A DNA stretch of 40,908 bases. Source: Lysobacter enzymogenes (GTDB lineage Bacteria; Pseudomonadota; Gammaproteobacteria; Xanthomonadales; Xanthomonadaceae). Positions 12,687 to 20,613 of the stretch are shown piece by piece. Below the pieces are notes generated by a model, which was given only the letters and a program-made list of their open reading frames with translations, ran no database searches and was not told where the DNA came from. Each line of letters starts with the position of its first letter. Position 1 is the stretch's first letter. The stretch lies in the NCBI RefSeq assembly GCF_900106525.1, contig NZ_FNOG01000007.1:1-40908 (forward strand), in the 5' to 3' direction. The translations under genes and the position numbers were made by a program.

Positions 12687-13934
12687 ATGCCGAAATTTTC
12701 CGTTCTCGCCGCCGGCCTCGCGGCGGCCGCGACCGTGGCCGCCTTGGTCAGTTGCGCCACGCCGCAGGCCGTGCGCAATGATGCGGGCGCACCGGCGCCG
12801 GCCATCGCAGCCGATGCCGGGCAGCGCGAACCCGACCAACGCCCGGCGCAGGCCGGCGATCCGCTGCTGGCCCAGGCCGGCATCGCCCACGAGACCGTCG
12901 CCGAAGCGTTCCTGACCCCGGCCACGCCGCAGGACAACATCGACTCGCCGGCGATCTGGCGCGCGCCCAACGGCCGCCTGTGGCTGCTGGCCACGGCCAA
13001 GCAGGGCGACGCGCTGGCGATCTACGACGGCGACAACGGCGAGCGCGTCGGCCGCTACGGCCGCAGCGGATCCGCGCTGGGCCAGTTCCGCCGTCCCAAC
13101 GGCATCGCCGTGTTCGGCGATCTGGCCTTCGTGGTCGAACGCGACAACCGCCGCGTGCAGGTGCTGCAGCTGTCGCTGCCGCCGGCGCGCAGCGCGCAAC
13201 CCGGCGTGGCCGACCGGCGTACGCCGCAACTGCGCCCGCTGGCCGCGTTCGGCCAGGCCGAACTGCAGCAGCCCTACGGCCTGTGGGTGCGCCAGAGCGC
13301 GCCGGGCACGCTCGAGGCCATCGTCACCGACGCCTACATGGCCGGCGAAGATGCCGCCGGCGAGGCGATCGTGCCGCCGCTGGAGCGACTGGGCCGGCGC
13401 CTGCAGCGCTACGAACTGCGCGTCGGCGCCGGCGCGCCGCAAGTGCGCAACCTCGGCGCGTTCGGCGACACCAGCGCCGACGGCGCGATCCGCGTGCCCG
13501 AGTCGGTGTGGGGCGATCCCGCCCACGACCGCCTGCTGATCGCCGAGGAAGACCTCGCCACCGGCACCGCCTTGCGCGAATACGGCCTGGATGGGCGCTA
13601 CCGCGGCCGCACCATCGGCCGCGAGCTGTTCAAGGCCCAGGCCGAAGGCATCGCGCTGTGGCAGTGCGCCGACGGCAGCGGCTATTGGATCGCCACCGAC
13701 CAGTACAAGGACCGCAGCCTGTTCCACGTGTTCGACCGCGCCACGTTGCAGCACCTGGGCGCGTTCGCCGGCCGCAGCGTCGGCAACACCGACGGCGTGT
13801 GGCTGCAGCAGGTCGGCTCGGTGCGCTTCCCCGACGGCGTGTTCTACGCCGTGCACGACGATCAGGCGGTGGGCGCGTTCGATTGGCGCGATGTCGCGCG
13901 CGCGTTGGGGCTGCGCAGCCGCTGCGAAGCCTGA
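12687..13934 (+). CDS. Beta-propeller phytase-like lipoprotein
   Basis: 415 residues. The N-terminal signal ends in the lipobox LVSC (Cys about residue 23), with Ala at +2, predicting an outer-membrane lipoprotein. The mature part follows the 3-phytase (PF02333) beta-propeller pattern: DNIDSPAIWRAPNGRLWLLA, FRRPNGIAVFGDLAFVVERDNRRVQV, LLIAEEDLATGTALREY, FKAQAEGIALWQCADGSGYWIATDQ, FHVFDRATLQHLG, NTDGVWLQQ. The Asp/Glu-rich positions that bind Ca2+ and phosphate in the family are largely kept. Expected activity is calcium-dependent removal of phosphate from phytate at the cell surface. Divergent from a TonB-dependent receptor. The family is firm; true phytase activity versus another phosphoester substrate is not proven. 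Confidence 0.88.
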   Translation: MPKFSVLAAGLAAAATVAALVSCATPQAVRNDAGAPAPAIAADAGQREPDQRPAQAGDPLLAQAGIAHETVAEAFLTPATPQDNIDSPAIWRAPNGRLWLLATAKQGDALAIYDGDNGERVGRYGRSGSALGQFRRPNGIAVFGDLAFVVERDNRRVQVLQLSLPPARSAQPGVADRRTPQLRPLAAFGQAELQQPYGLWVRQSAPGTLEAIVTDAYMAGEDAAGEAIVPPLERLGRRLQRYELRVGAGAPQVRNLGAFGDTSADGAIRVPESVWGDPAHDRLLIAEEDLATGTALREYGLDGRYRGRTIGRELFKAQAEGIALWQCADGSGYWIATDQYKDRSLFHVFDRATLQHLGAFAGRSVGNTDGVWLQQVGSVRFPDGVFYAVHDDQAVGAFDWRDVARALGLRSRCEA

Positions 13935-13939
13935 TCGTA

Positions 13940-14019
13940 GGAGATAGCGGACAGGCGTTGGGAGGTAGAAAACGCTCCGGTGCGTCTTCGCTATCTCCTA
14001 ACTGCTATCCGCTATCTCC
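13940..14019. repeat. CTATCTCC palindromic repeat, copy 1
   Basis: GGAGATAGCGGACAG (13940-13954) faces CTATCCGCTATCTCC (14005-14019), with another CTATCTCC at 13991-13998. It lies between the convergent phytase gene (ends 13934) and lipoprotein gene (ends 14026). A second, related copy is at 15692-15770. The AT-richer composition stands out from the surroundings. Confidence 0.8.
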
Positions 14020-14025
14020 CAGCCT

Positions 14026-14583
14026 TCAGCCGCCCGCGGCTTCGTTGAACTTGAACGACTTCAGCATCAGGTCGAAGCCCGGCTTGGCCTGGGCCTGATC
14101 TTCGTCGGCGCTTTGGGTGATCAGGAACGCGGTGCGGCGCGCGCCGGTGATCTTGTGGTACTCGCGCAGGTGCGGCACCTTCACCCCGCCGAGGCTGACG
14201 GTGTAGTGCTCGCGGATGGTGCCCTGGTCGAACGCCGACAGATCGAAGCGGCCTTGGTGTTCCAACGCGTTGGGCAACTGCTTGTCGGCTTCGGCGGAGA
14301 AGCTGCGGGCGAATTCTTCCAGCTCGCGGTTGCGGTCGGACTGGACCATGGCGATGAACACCGCCGTGCCCGGGCTTTCCACGGTGAGGTAGTGCACGCC
14401 GCCCAGGCGCTGGTCGTCGGCGAGCTTCCAGTTGCCGGGAATCTGCACCTGCACGCCGAGGCGGTCGTAGGCCTTGGGCTCGGCGACATTGGCCGCCGGT
14501 TCGCCGCAGGCGGCGAGCAGCGCGGCGAGCGCCAGAGCCAAACCGCCAACGCAGACAGCGCGCAAACCGGGCATGCGTGTCAT
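14026..14583 (-). CDS. Uncharacterised lipoprotein
   Basis: 185 residues from ATG 14583; ATGs at 14592 and 14574 are in frame, and AGGGA lies 8 nt before 14583. The signal MTRMPGLRAVCVGGLALALA continues into the lipobox LAAC, with Gly at +2 (outer membrane predicted). The mature part (YDRLGVQVQIPGNWKLADDQ..., FIAMVQSDRNRELEEFARSF, TAFLITQSADEDQAQ, FDLMLKSFKF) has the look of a small PsbP/DcrB-type fold: an opening IPGNW strand and a closing SFKF strand. That resemblance is a guess from pattern only and no function is assigned. It is convergent with the phytase gene; upstream lies the array of GTCATCCCC repeats. Confidence 0.8.
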   Translation of the reverse strand: MTRMPGLRAVCVGGLALALAALLAACGEPAANVAEPKAYDRLGVQVQIPGNWKLADDQRLGGVHYLTVESPGTAVFIAMVQSDRNRELEEFARSFSAEADKQLPNALEHQGRFDLSAFDQGTIREHYTVSLGGVKVPHLREYHKITGARRTAFLITQSADEDQAQAKPGFDLMLKSFKFNEAAGG

Positions 14584-14765
14584 CGACTCCATCCCTGCAG
14601 TAGTCGCCCCCTGTGGGCACGGGCCACCCTAGCAGGCCCGCCGCCAGAACGCGCGTGCCGGGCGGACTGGGTCGGCAAAGCAGTGGTGGGCGATCGAAGG
14701 TCGTGCGCGCGAAGTCCCTTCGTTGCCTGACGCGGCGATCTGCTTTCGCGACGTCTCTTCTTAAC

Positions 14766-15236
14766 CGTCATCCTCGCGTAGGCGGGGAAGGGGAACCAGA
14801 GACTTCAAAGTCATGCCTCGGTGAAGCCCTGGATTCCCGCGTTCGCGGGAATGACGATGGGTGGGTTTCGCGGCAAGCCGGTTTCGCTTCGCCGCTCCAT
14901 GCCGTCATCCCCGCGCAGGCGGGGGTGCAGAGACTTCGGAGTCATGCCTCGATGAAGCCCTGGATTCCCGCGTTCGCGGGAATGACGGTAGGTGGGTTTC
15001 TCAGCAAGCCGGTTTCGCTGCGCCGCTCCATGCCGTCATCCCCGCGCAGGCGGGGATCCAGAGACTTCAGAGTCATGCTTCGGTGAAGCCCTGGATGTTC
15101 GGCTCCGCCGAAGTAAAGCAGAGCCCACGTTCGCGGAAATGACGGTAGGTGGGTTTCGCAGCAAGTCGGTTTCGCTGCGCCGCTCCAAGCCGTCATCCCC
15201 GCGAAGGCGGGGATCCAGAGACTTCAGCGCAATGCG
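14766..15236. repeat. tandem array of GTCATCCCCGC palindromic elements
   Basis: Four elements start at 14766, 14903, 15034 and 15191 (periods 137, 131 and 157 bp). A full element of about 85-90 bp has one small hairpin at each end (GTCATCCCCGC...GCGGGG and CCCGCG...CGCGGGAATGAC) and complementary inner segments (CCAGAGACTTC / GAAGCCCTGG), so the whole element is an imperfect palindrome. The about 45-bp spacers (GTAGGTGGGTTTC...CGCCGCTCCA) are also conserved, so the unit of duplication is element plus spacer. The third copy has its right hairpin replaced by a short insert containing TTCGGCTCCGCCGAA. The fourth is cut off near the end of the GNAT gene. No gene is visible in 14593-15251. Confidence 0.93.
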
Positions 15237-15251
15237 CCGTTGAGCTCCTGC

Positions 15252-15680
15252 TCAGTCCAACCGCACCCCGAAGTGAAACGCCTCGATCCGCAGCCGTTCG
15301 CGCAGATAGAACGCATGCGCGTCCTGCCGCTGCGTGCCCGAATCCAACTGCAATCGCGCGCAGCCCAAGCGCTTGGCCTCGGCCTTGAGCCAGTCGAGCA
15401 TCGCCTTACCGTAGCCGCGGCTGCGCACGGTCTGGTCGACGATCAAATCGTCCACGTACACGTGCAGGCCCACCGCCAGCATCTCCATCACCCGCCAGCA
15501 GGCGAACGCGCGCGGCGCGCCGTCCTCGTCGAAGGCGACCGTGGCGCGGCAGCCCTGGGCGATCTGGCGGTGCATCTGGGCGACGAAGCGGTCTTCGTCG
15601 AATTCCGGGCGCAGTTGCGAAACCAGCGGCCAGACGGCGCGCAGGTCGGCGTCGCCGCTGAGGGTACGGATGGTCGTCAT
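15252..15680 (-). CDS. GNAT family N-acetyltransferase
   Basis: 142 residues starting MTTIRTLSGDADLRAVWPLV. A compact GNAT domain: beta strands with ACWRVMEMLAVGLHVYVDDLIVD, then the acetyl-CoA loop QTVRSRGYGKAMLDWL (R-x-x-G-x-G/A), then RLGCARLQLDSGTQRQDAHAFYLRERL, with the Tyr and helix typical of motif B. It transfers an acetyl group from acetyl-CoA to an unknown amine. Cytoplasmic. The C-terminus IEAFHFGVRLD is usual for this subgroup. The 5' leader contains copy 2 of the CTATCTCC palindrome, 11 bp before the ATG. The substrate cannot be read from sequence or neighbours. Confidence 0.92.
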   Translation of the reverse strand: MTTIRTLSGDADLRAVWPLVSQLRPEFDEDRFVAQMHRQIAQGCRATVAFDEDGAPRAFACWRVMEMLAVGLHVYVDDLIVDQTVRSRGYGKAMLDWLKAEAKRLGCARLQLDSGTQRQDAHAFYLRERLRIEAFHFGVRLD

Positions 15681-15691
15681 GGGGCTGGAAG

Positions 15692-15770
15692 TTAGCGGAT
15701 AGGAGATAGGAGATAGCAAAGAGCGGTTTGCGCTGCTTTCGCTATCTCCTATCTCCCATCCGCCATCTCC
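15692..15770. repeat. CTATCTCC palindromic repeat, copy 2
   Basis: GGATAGGAGATAGGAGATAG (15697-15716) faces CTATCTCCTATCTCCCATCC (15741-15760), a longer and cleaner version of the repeat at 13940-14019. It lies between the GNAT start (15680) and the DUF2782 stop (15784), both on the minus strand. It would therefore be transcribed as a hairpin in the GNAT leader if transcription comes from upstream. Confidence 0.82.
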
Positions 15771-15783
15771 TGCTGCAACCGCT

Positions 15784-16104
15784 TCACCAACTGAACAACT
15801 TGAAATACACCGGCGACACCGTGCCTTCGCCCTTGCTGGTATCCAGCCGGCCGTCGCCGTTCTCGTCGACCAGGTAATAGATCGGGCCGCGCGCCGGCAC
15901 CACCTTGACCACGCGCAGCTGGCCGGCGACGCGGTATTCCTCGATGGTGTCGCCGTTCTCGACCGTGTGCGTGCGCACTTCGGCGTTGCTGAGCCCGGCG
16001 GTGGGATCGGCGGCCTTGGCGGCGCCGCCGGTGGAGGCGCAGCCGGCCAGCGCCAGCAGCGCGGCGACGGCCAGGGCGGCATGAGGGGCGAGGGGGGCGC
16101 GCAT
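15784..16104 (-). CDS. DUF2782 lipoprotein next to polA
   Basis: 106 residues. The signal peptide ends in the lipobox LAGC (Cys about residue 22) with Ala at +2, predicting an outer-membrane lipoprotein. The mature part matches DUF2782 (PF10976): THTVENGDTIEEYRVAGQLR, then VVKVVPARGPIYYLVDENGDGRLD, and the terminal VSPVYFKLFSW. In many gammaproteobacteria DUF2782 genes sit beside polA, as here (divergent, 129 bp between starts). GGAG lies 7 nt before the ATG. Function unknown. Confidence 0.9.
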   Translation of the reverse strand: MRAPLAPHAALAVAALLALAGCASTGGAAKAADPTAGLSNAEVRTHTVENGDTIEEYRVAGQLRVVKVVPARGPIYYLVDENGDGRLDTSKGEGTVSPVYFKLFSW

Positions 16105-16220
16105 GGCGGTTCTCCGTGGTCCAGGGCCACAGGATACGCCGCGCGGCCGTTAAGCGTGCGCATCGGCGCCGCCCCGACCCAGCCGCGTCGCCGCGTCCGC
16201 GCCGTTGAGACGCCAAGGCG

Positions 16221-16226
16221 TAGAAT
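16221..16226 (+). promoter_or_regulatory. -10 box of polA, predicted leaderless start
   Basis: TAGAAT ends 7 nt before the polA ATG at 16234, with no ribosome site between. Transcription would start at or one base before the A of the start codon. The same arrangement is seen at uvrD and hemF in this window. Confidence 0.55.
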
Positions 16227-16233
16227 CCCCGCC

Positions 16234-18999
16234 ATGAAACGACTCGTCCTCATCGATGGTTCCAGCTACCTCTACCGCGCCTTCCATGCGCTGCCGCCGC
16301 TGAGCAACGACGCCGGCGAGCCCACCGGCGCGCTGTTCGGCGTGGTCAACATGCTGCGCGCGACCTTGAACGAACGGCCGGACTATGTGGCCTTCGTGGT
16401 CGACGCGCCCGGCAAGACCTTCCGCGACGATCTCGACCCGAACTACAAGGCCAACCGCCCGCCGATGCCCGACGACCTGCGCGCGCAGGTGCTGCCGATG
16501 TGCGAGATCGTCGAGGCGTTGGGGATTCCGATTCTGCGCATCGACGGGGTCGAGGCCGACGACGTGATCGGCACCCTGGCCCTGCGCGCGAACCAGGACG
16601 GGATCGACGTCACCATCTCCACCGGCGACAAGGACTTCGCCCAGCTGGTGCGCCCGGGCGTGGTCCTGGTCAACACCATGAGCGGCAGCCGCATGGATTC
16701 GGACGCGGCGGTGATCGACAAGTTCGGGGTGCGTCCGGACCAGATCATCGACCTGCTGTCGCTGATGGGCGACAGCGTCGACAACATCCCCGGCGTGGAG
16801 AAGTGCGGGCCCAAGACCGCGGCCAAGTGGCTCGGCGAGTACGACAGCCTTGACGGGGTGATCGAACACGCCGGCCAGATCAAGGGCAAGATCGGCGACA
16901 ACCTGCGCGCCGCGTTGCCGCGGCTGCCGCTGAACCGCCAGCTGGCGACGATCAAGACCGACGTCGAACTCGAACGCGGCCCGGACCAACTGGCCCTGCG
17001 CGAGCGCGACGCCGACGCGCTGCGCGGCCTGTACGCGCGCTACGGCTTCAAGCAGGCGCTGCGCGAGCTGGAAGGCGCGAGCACCGCCAACGACCTGGCC
17101 AGCGACCGCGCCGGCCTGCGCGCCACCGCCGCCGGCCACGCCCGCAGCGGCGGGGCGGGCGAGACGCCGGATGCGGCCCTGGCGGTCAAAGGCGAGTACG
17201 AGGCGGTGACCGAACAGGCGCAGCTCGACGCGCTGGTCGCCTCGTTGCAGGCGGTCGAGGAGTTCGCCTTCGACAGCGAAACCGATTCGCTCGATCCGAT
17301 GCAGGCCAACCTGGTCGGCCTGAGCTTCGCCAGCGAAACCGGCCGCGCGGTGTATATCCCGCTCGGCCACGATTATCCCGGCGCGCCGGCCCAGCTCGAC
17401 CGCGAGGCGGTGCTGGCGGCGCTGCGCCCGGTGTTCGCCGACCCGGCCCGGCGCAAGCTCGGCCAGCACGGCAAGTACGACCTGCACGTGCTGCGCCGCC
17501 ACGGCGTCGAGGTGGCCGGCTACGCCGACGACACCATGCTCGAGAGCTTCGTCTACAACGCCACCGCCAGCCGCCACGACATGGATTCGCTGGCCAAGCG
17601 CTATCTGGGCTACGACACGATCAAATACAGCGACGTGGCCGGCAAGGGCGCCAAGCAGATTCTGTTCTCGCAGGTCGCCATCGACGATGCGACCAAGTAC
17701 GCCGCCGAAGACGCCGACGTGACCCTGCGCCTGCACCGCGTGCTCGGCGCGCGGCTGGCGGCCGAGCCGGCGCTGGAGAAGGTCTACCGCGAGATCGAAA
17801 TGCCGCTGGTGCCGGTGCTGGCGCGGGTCGAGGCCAACGGCGTGATGATCGACGGCGACGAATTGCGCCGGCAATCGCAGAACCTGGGCAAGCGCATGCT
17901 CGAGGCGCAGATGAAGGCGACCGAGCTGGCCGGGCGCACCTTCAACCTGGATTCGCCCAAGCAATTGCAGGCGCTGCTGTTCGACGAACTCAAGCTGCCG
18001 GTGCTGGTGAAGACCCCGACCGGCCAGCCCAGCACCAACGAAGAGGCGCTGGAGGCGATCGCCGACCAGCACGAACTGCCGCGGGTCATTCTGGAGTACC
18101 GCGGCCTGGCCAAGCTGCGCAGCACCTACACCGACAAGCTGCCGGAGATGGTCAACCCGCATACCGGCCGCGTGCACACCAGCTATCACCAGGCCGGTGC
18201 GGCGACCGGGCGGCTGGCGTCGAGCGACCCGAACCTGCAGAACATCCCGATCCGCACCGAGGACGGCCGCCGCATCCGCCGCGCCTTCGTCGCGCCCGCG
18301 GGCCGCAAGCTGGTGGCCTGCGACTACTCGCAGATCGAACTGCGCATCATGGCCCACCTGTCGCAGGACGAAGGCCTGGTGCGCGCGTTCGAATCCGGCG
18401 CCGATGTGCACCGCGCCACCGCCGCGGAAGTGTTCGGCAAGAAATCGCTGGAAGAGGTCAGCAGCAACGAGCGCCGCGCCGCCAAGGCGATCAACTTCGG
18501 CCTGATGTACGGCATGAGCGCGTTCGGGCTGGCGCGCCAGCTCGGCATCGGCCGCGGCGAGGCGCAGGACTACATCGCGCTGTACTTCAGCCGTTACCCC
18601 GGCGTGCGCGACTTCATGGAGCGCACCCGCCAGGACGCGCGCGAGAACGGCTACGTCGAGACCGTGTTCGGCCGCCGCCTGTACCTGGAGAACATCAAGG
18701 CCTCCAACCAGGGCCTGCGCGCCGGCGCCGAGCGCGCGGCGATCAACGCGCCGATGCAGGGCACCGCGGCCGACATCATCAAGCGCGCGATGATCGACAT
18801 CGACGGCTGGCTGGCCGACCACCGCGAGCGCGCGCTGATGATCCTGCAGGTGCACGACGAACTGGTGTTCGAGGCCGACGAGAGCTTCGTGCCGGAGCTG
18901 CTGGAGCAGGCCTCACGCCGGATGTCGGCGGCCGCCACCCTGCGCGTGCCGCTGGTCGTCGACAGCGGCATCGGTATTAATTGGGACGAAGCGCATTGA
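16234..18999 (+). CDS. polA: DNA polymerase I
   Basis: 921 residues, normal length. The 5'-nuclease domain (about 1-290) has LIDGSSYLYRAFHALP, EADDVIGTLA, STGDKDFAQLV and GDSVDNIPGVEKCGPKTAAKWL. The proofreading domain (about 315-510) keeps the acidic residues FDSETDSL, GKYDLHVL and YAAEDADVTL, so it should be active. The polymerase domain has motif A CDYSQIELRIMAHLS, motif B RRAAKAINFGLMYGMSAFGL and motif C VHDELVFEAD. It fills gaps and removes RNA primers in replication and excision repair. The ATG at 16234 matches the conserved MKRLVLIDGS start and lies 7 nt after a TAGAAT box. A small RNA gene follows about 120 bp after the stop. Confidence 0.98.
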   Translation: MKRLVLIDGSSYLYRAFHALPPLSNDAGEPTGALFGVVNMLRATLNERPDYVAFVVDAPGKTFRDDLDPNYKANRPPMPDDLRAQVLPMCEIVEALGIPILRIDGVEADDVIGTLALRANQDGIDVTISTGDKDFAQLVRPGVVLVNTMSGSRMDSDAAVIDKFGVRPDQIIDLLSLMGDSVDNIPGVEKCGPKTAAKWLGEYDSLDGVIEHAGQIKGKIGDNLRAALPRLPLNRQLATIKTDVELERGPDQLALRERDADALRGLYARYGFKQALRELEGASTANDLASDRAGLRATAAGHARSGGAGETPDAALAVKGEYEAVTEQAQLDALVASLQAVEEFAFDSETDSLDPMQANLVGLSFASETGRAVYIPLGHDYPGAPAQLDREAVLAALRPVFADPARRKLGQHGKYDLHVLRRHGVEVAGYADDTMLESFVYNATASRHDMDSLAKRYLGYDTIKYSDVAGKGAKQILFSQVAIDDATKYAAEDADVTLRLHRVLGARLAAEPALEKVYREIEMPLVPVLARVEANGVMIDGDELRRQSQNLGKRMLEAQMKATELAGRTFNLDSPKQLQALLFDELKLPVLVKTPTGQPSTNEEALEAIADQHELPRVILEYRGLAKLRSTYTDKLPEMVNPHTGRVHTSYHQAGAATGRLASSDPNLQNIPIRTEDGRRIRRAFVAPAGRKLVACDYSQIELRIMAHLSQDEGLVRAFESGADVHRATAAEVFGKKSLEEVSSNERRAAKAINFGLMYGMSAFGLARQLGIGRGEAQDYIALYFSRYPGVRDFMERTRQDARENGYVETVFGRRLYLENIKASNQGLRAGAERAAINAPMQGTAADIIKRAMIDIDGWLADHRERALMILQVHDELVFEADESFVPELLEQASRRMSAAATLRVPLVVDSGIGINWDEAH

Positions 19000-19104
19000 T
19001 TATCTGGAAGCCCTTGATTTTGCTGGGCTTGGTTTAATGAATCGGTCCTGAATCCAACAATTTATTAACTCGGATCTTCACGAACTATCCATGTGCCGGA
19101 TGGT

Positions 19105-19110
19105 CATATA
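19105..19110 (+). promoter_or_regulatory. candidate -10 box of the polA-downstream small RNA
   Basis: CATATA at 19105-19110 lies about 7 nt before the predicted RNA 5' end (about 19117). A weak -35 candidate GAACTA (19082-19087) has 17-bp spacing. Assignment depends on the RNA start, which is inferred from the first hairpin. Confidence 0.4.
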
Positions 19111-19116
19111 GGTCGC

Positions 19117-19240
19117 GACAGATGCAACGTCTGTCGCCGATCTCTCCCTCCCCTGGAGTGATCCCCCGGAGCGAACGACCCCTCCCCAGGTCTCGCTCCA
19201 CCAGCCCCGCCGGCCCCCCCTGCCCGCGGGGCTTTTTATT
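19117..19240 (+). ncRNA. sX13-like trans-acting small RNA with C-rich loops
   Basis: About 120 nt with four predicted hairpins. (1) GACAGA (19117-19122) pairs with TCTGTC (19130-19135). (2) CTCC (19144-19147) pairs with GGAG (19155-19158), loop CTCCCCT. (3) GGAGCGA (19168-19174) plus GACC pair with GGTC plus TCGCTCC (19193-19199), loop CCTCCCCA. (4) Terminator AGCCCCGC (19203-19210) with GCGGGGCT (19226-19233), a C-rich loop and a T run. Repeated C-rich loops and the position just downstream of polA match my recollection of Xanthomonas sX13, a virulence-related RNA whose loops target G-rich sequences near ribosome sites. Spot 42 and ErsA occupy the same position in other gammaproteobacteria. 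The 5' end is approximate. Confidence 0.78.
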
Positions 19241-19248
19241 TTCCGGCC

Positions 19249-19278
19249 AAAAGCCGCTGCGTTCGCGCAGCGGCTTTT
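19249..19278. terminator. bidirectional terminator with UUCG loop
   Basis: AAAA, then GCCGCTGCG (19253-19261), loop TTCG, CGCAGCGGC (19266-19274), then TTTT. The symmetrical A and T runs allow use in either direction: a backup for the small RNA on the plus strand, or an end point for transcripts running past hemF on the minus strand. Confidence 0.8.
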
Positions 19279-19443
19279 GTTTTGCCCGGCGAGCGGCTTT
19301 GGCCGCGCCGCGCTGTGAATAATCGCAGTCGCAGATAACAACGCGATTAAACGAAAGCGCTCACAACGCAAATGCGATGGATTTTGCGCGAGGCTTGGAA
19401 AAATTTAGAAATTCCAATCCGGCGCGGTGGGGCGGGATAGGCT

Positions 19444-19482
<39 letters not shown>

Positions 19483-19514
19483 TCGGCGCGCTTGCGGCGC
19501 AAGCTCGATACCCC

Positions 19515-19596
19515 GCGGTCGCGACTCGCGTCGCTCCTACAGCCGGAATCGAAGCCACGGCCGCCCCCTGTAGGAGCGGCGCAAGCCGCGACCGCG
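19515..19596. repeat. REP pair (BIME), mixed type
   Basis: A reverse-oriented unit of the CGACGCGAGTCG type (19515-19542) faces a forward unit of the GGCGCAAGCC type (19568-19596). It lies in the polA/hemF convergent region, 68 bp past the hemF stop. Confidence 0.9.
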
Positions 19597-19663
19597 ACAT
19601 CGCATATACGACGCGACCACGAGGCCCCGAGTCGCCGCTCCCGCAGGAAGCCGCCGCCCCGAA

Positions 19664-20578
19664 TCAGCCCGCGTCTTCCCCCAGCCAATCGCGCGGCACC
19701 AGGAACTGCGCCAGCTTCGCCTCGTCGCTGTCCGCCTCCGGCTGGAACCCGTACTCCCAGCGCACCAGCGGCGGCAGGCTCATCAGGATCGATTCGGTGC
19801 GCCCGCCCGATTGCAGGCCGAACAAGGTGCCGCGGTCGAACACCAGGTTGAATTCGACGTAGCGCCCGCGCCGGTACAGCTGGAACTGGCGCTCGCGCTC
19901 GCCAAAGGGCGTGTCGCGGCGCTTGTCCACCAGCGGCAGGTAGGCGTCGAGGAAACCGTCGCCAACCGCGCGCATGTAGCCGAAGTCGCGCTTGAAATCG
20001 CCGTGCAGGTCGTCGAAGAACAGGCCGCCGACGCCGCGGGTCTCGTTGCGGTGCTTGAGGAAGAAGTATTCGTCGCACCAGCGCTTGTGCGCCTGGTAGC
20101 GCTCCTCGCCGCCGTAGGGCCCGCACAGCTCGCGCGCGGTGCGGTGCCAGTGGCGCACGTCTTCGGCGAAGGGATAGAACGGGGTCAGGTCGAAGCCGCC
20201 GCCGAACCACCAGGCCACCGTCTCGCCGTCGCGCATGGCGCGGAAGTGGCGCACGTTGGCGTGGGTGGTGGGCAGGTAGGGGTTGTGCGGGTGGAACACC
20301 AGCGACACCCCGACCGCGCGCCAGGACGCGCCGGCCAGCTCCGGCCGCGCCGCGCTCGCCGACGGCGGCAGCTTGCTGCCGGACACGTCGGAGAAGCCGA
20401 TGCCGGCCTGCTCGAACACCCGGCCGCCGCGCAGGATGCGGGTGCGGCCGCCGCCGCCCTCGGCGCGCTGCCACTGATCTTCGTTGAAGCCGGCGCCGCC
20501 GTCGGCGGTTTCGATGGCGGCGCAGATGCGGTCCTGCAGGCCGGAGAGGTAGTCGCGGACGCGGTCGAAGTCGTTCAT
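19664..20578 (-). CDS. hemF: Oxygen-dependent coproporphyrinogen III oxidase
   Basis: 304 residues from ATG 20578 ([20 protein letters not shown]). The HemF family is recognised along the whole length: [124 protein letters not shown]. It converts coproporphyrinogen III to protoporphyrinogen IX with O2 in haem synthesis, in the cytoplasm. The promoter is unusual: TAGAAT 7 nt before the ATG (leaderless) and an FNR/ANR-like palindrome centred 41.5 bp upstream of the predicted start. Aerobic HemF under low-oxygen activation is known in some pseudomonads. Convergent with polA and the small RNA. Confidence 0.97.
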   Translation of the reverse strand: MNDFDRVRDYLSGLQDRICAAIETADGGAGFNEDQWQRAEGGGGRTRILRGGRVFEQAGIGFSDVSGSKLPPSASAARPELAGASWRAVGVSLVFHPHNPYLPTTHANVRHFRAMRDGETVAWWFGGGFDLTPFYPFAEDVRHWHRTARELCGPYGGEERYQAHKRWCDEYFFLKHRNETRGVGGLFFDDLHGDFKRDFGYMRAVGDGFLDAYLPLVDKRRDTPFGERERQFQLYRRGRYVEFNLVFDRGTLFGLQSGGRTESILMSLPPLVRWEYGFQPEADSDEAKLAQFLVPRDWLGEDAG

Positions 20579-20585
20579 GCCGCGC

Positions 20586-20591
20586 ATTCTA
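20586..20591 (-). promoter_or_regulatory. -10 box of hemF, predicted leaderless start
   Basis: Read on the minus strand, TAGAAT (20591-20586) is followed by 7 nt and the hemF ATG at 20578. The predicted transcription start is 20579, one base before the start codon. There is no ribosome site, as at polA and uvrD. Confidence 0.6.
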
Positions 20592-20613
20592 GCGATGCGT
20601 GGCGCGCGGTGGA

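Noticed and set aside
14766-15236. Second CRISPR-like pattern
   Set aside because: Elements are about 85-90 bp imperfect palindromes with conserved spacers, copies of which also occur at 23890-24299 and at the right edge.
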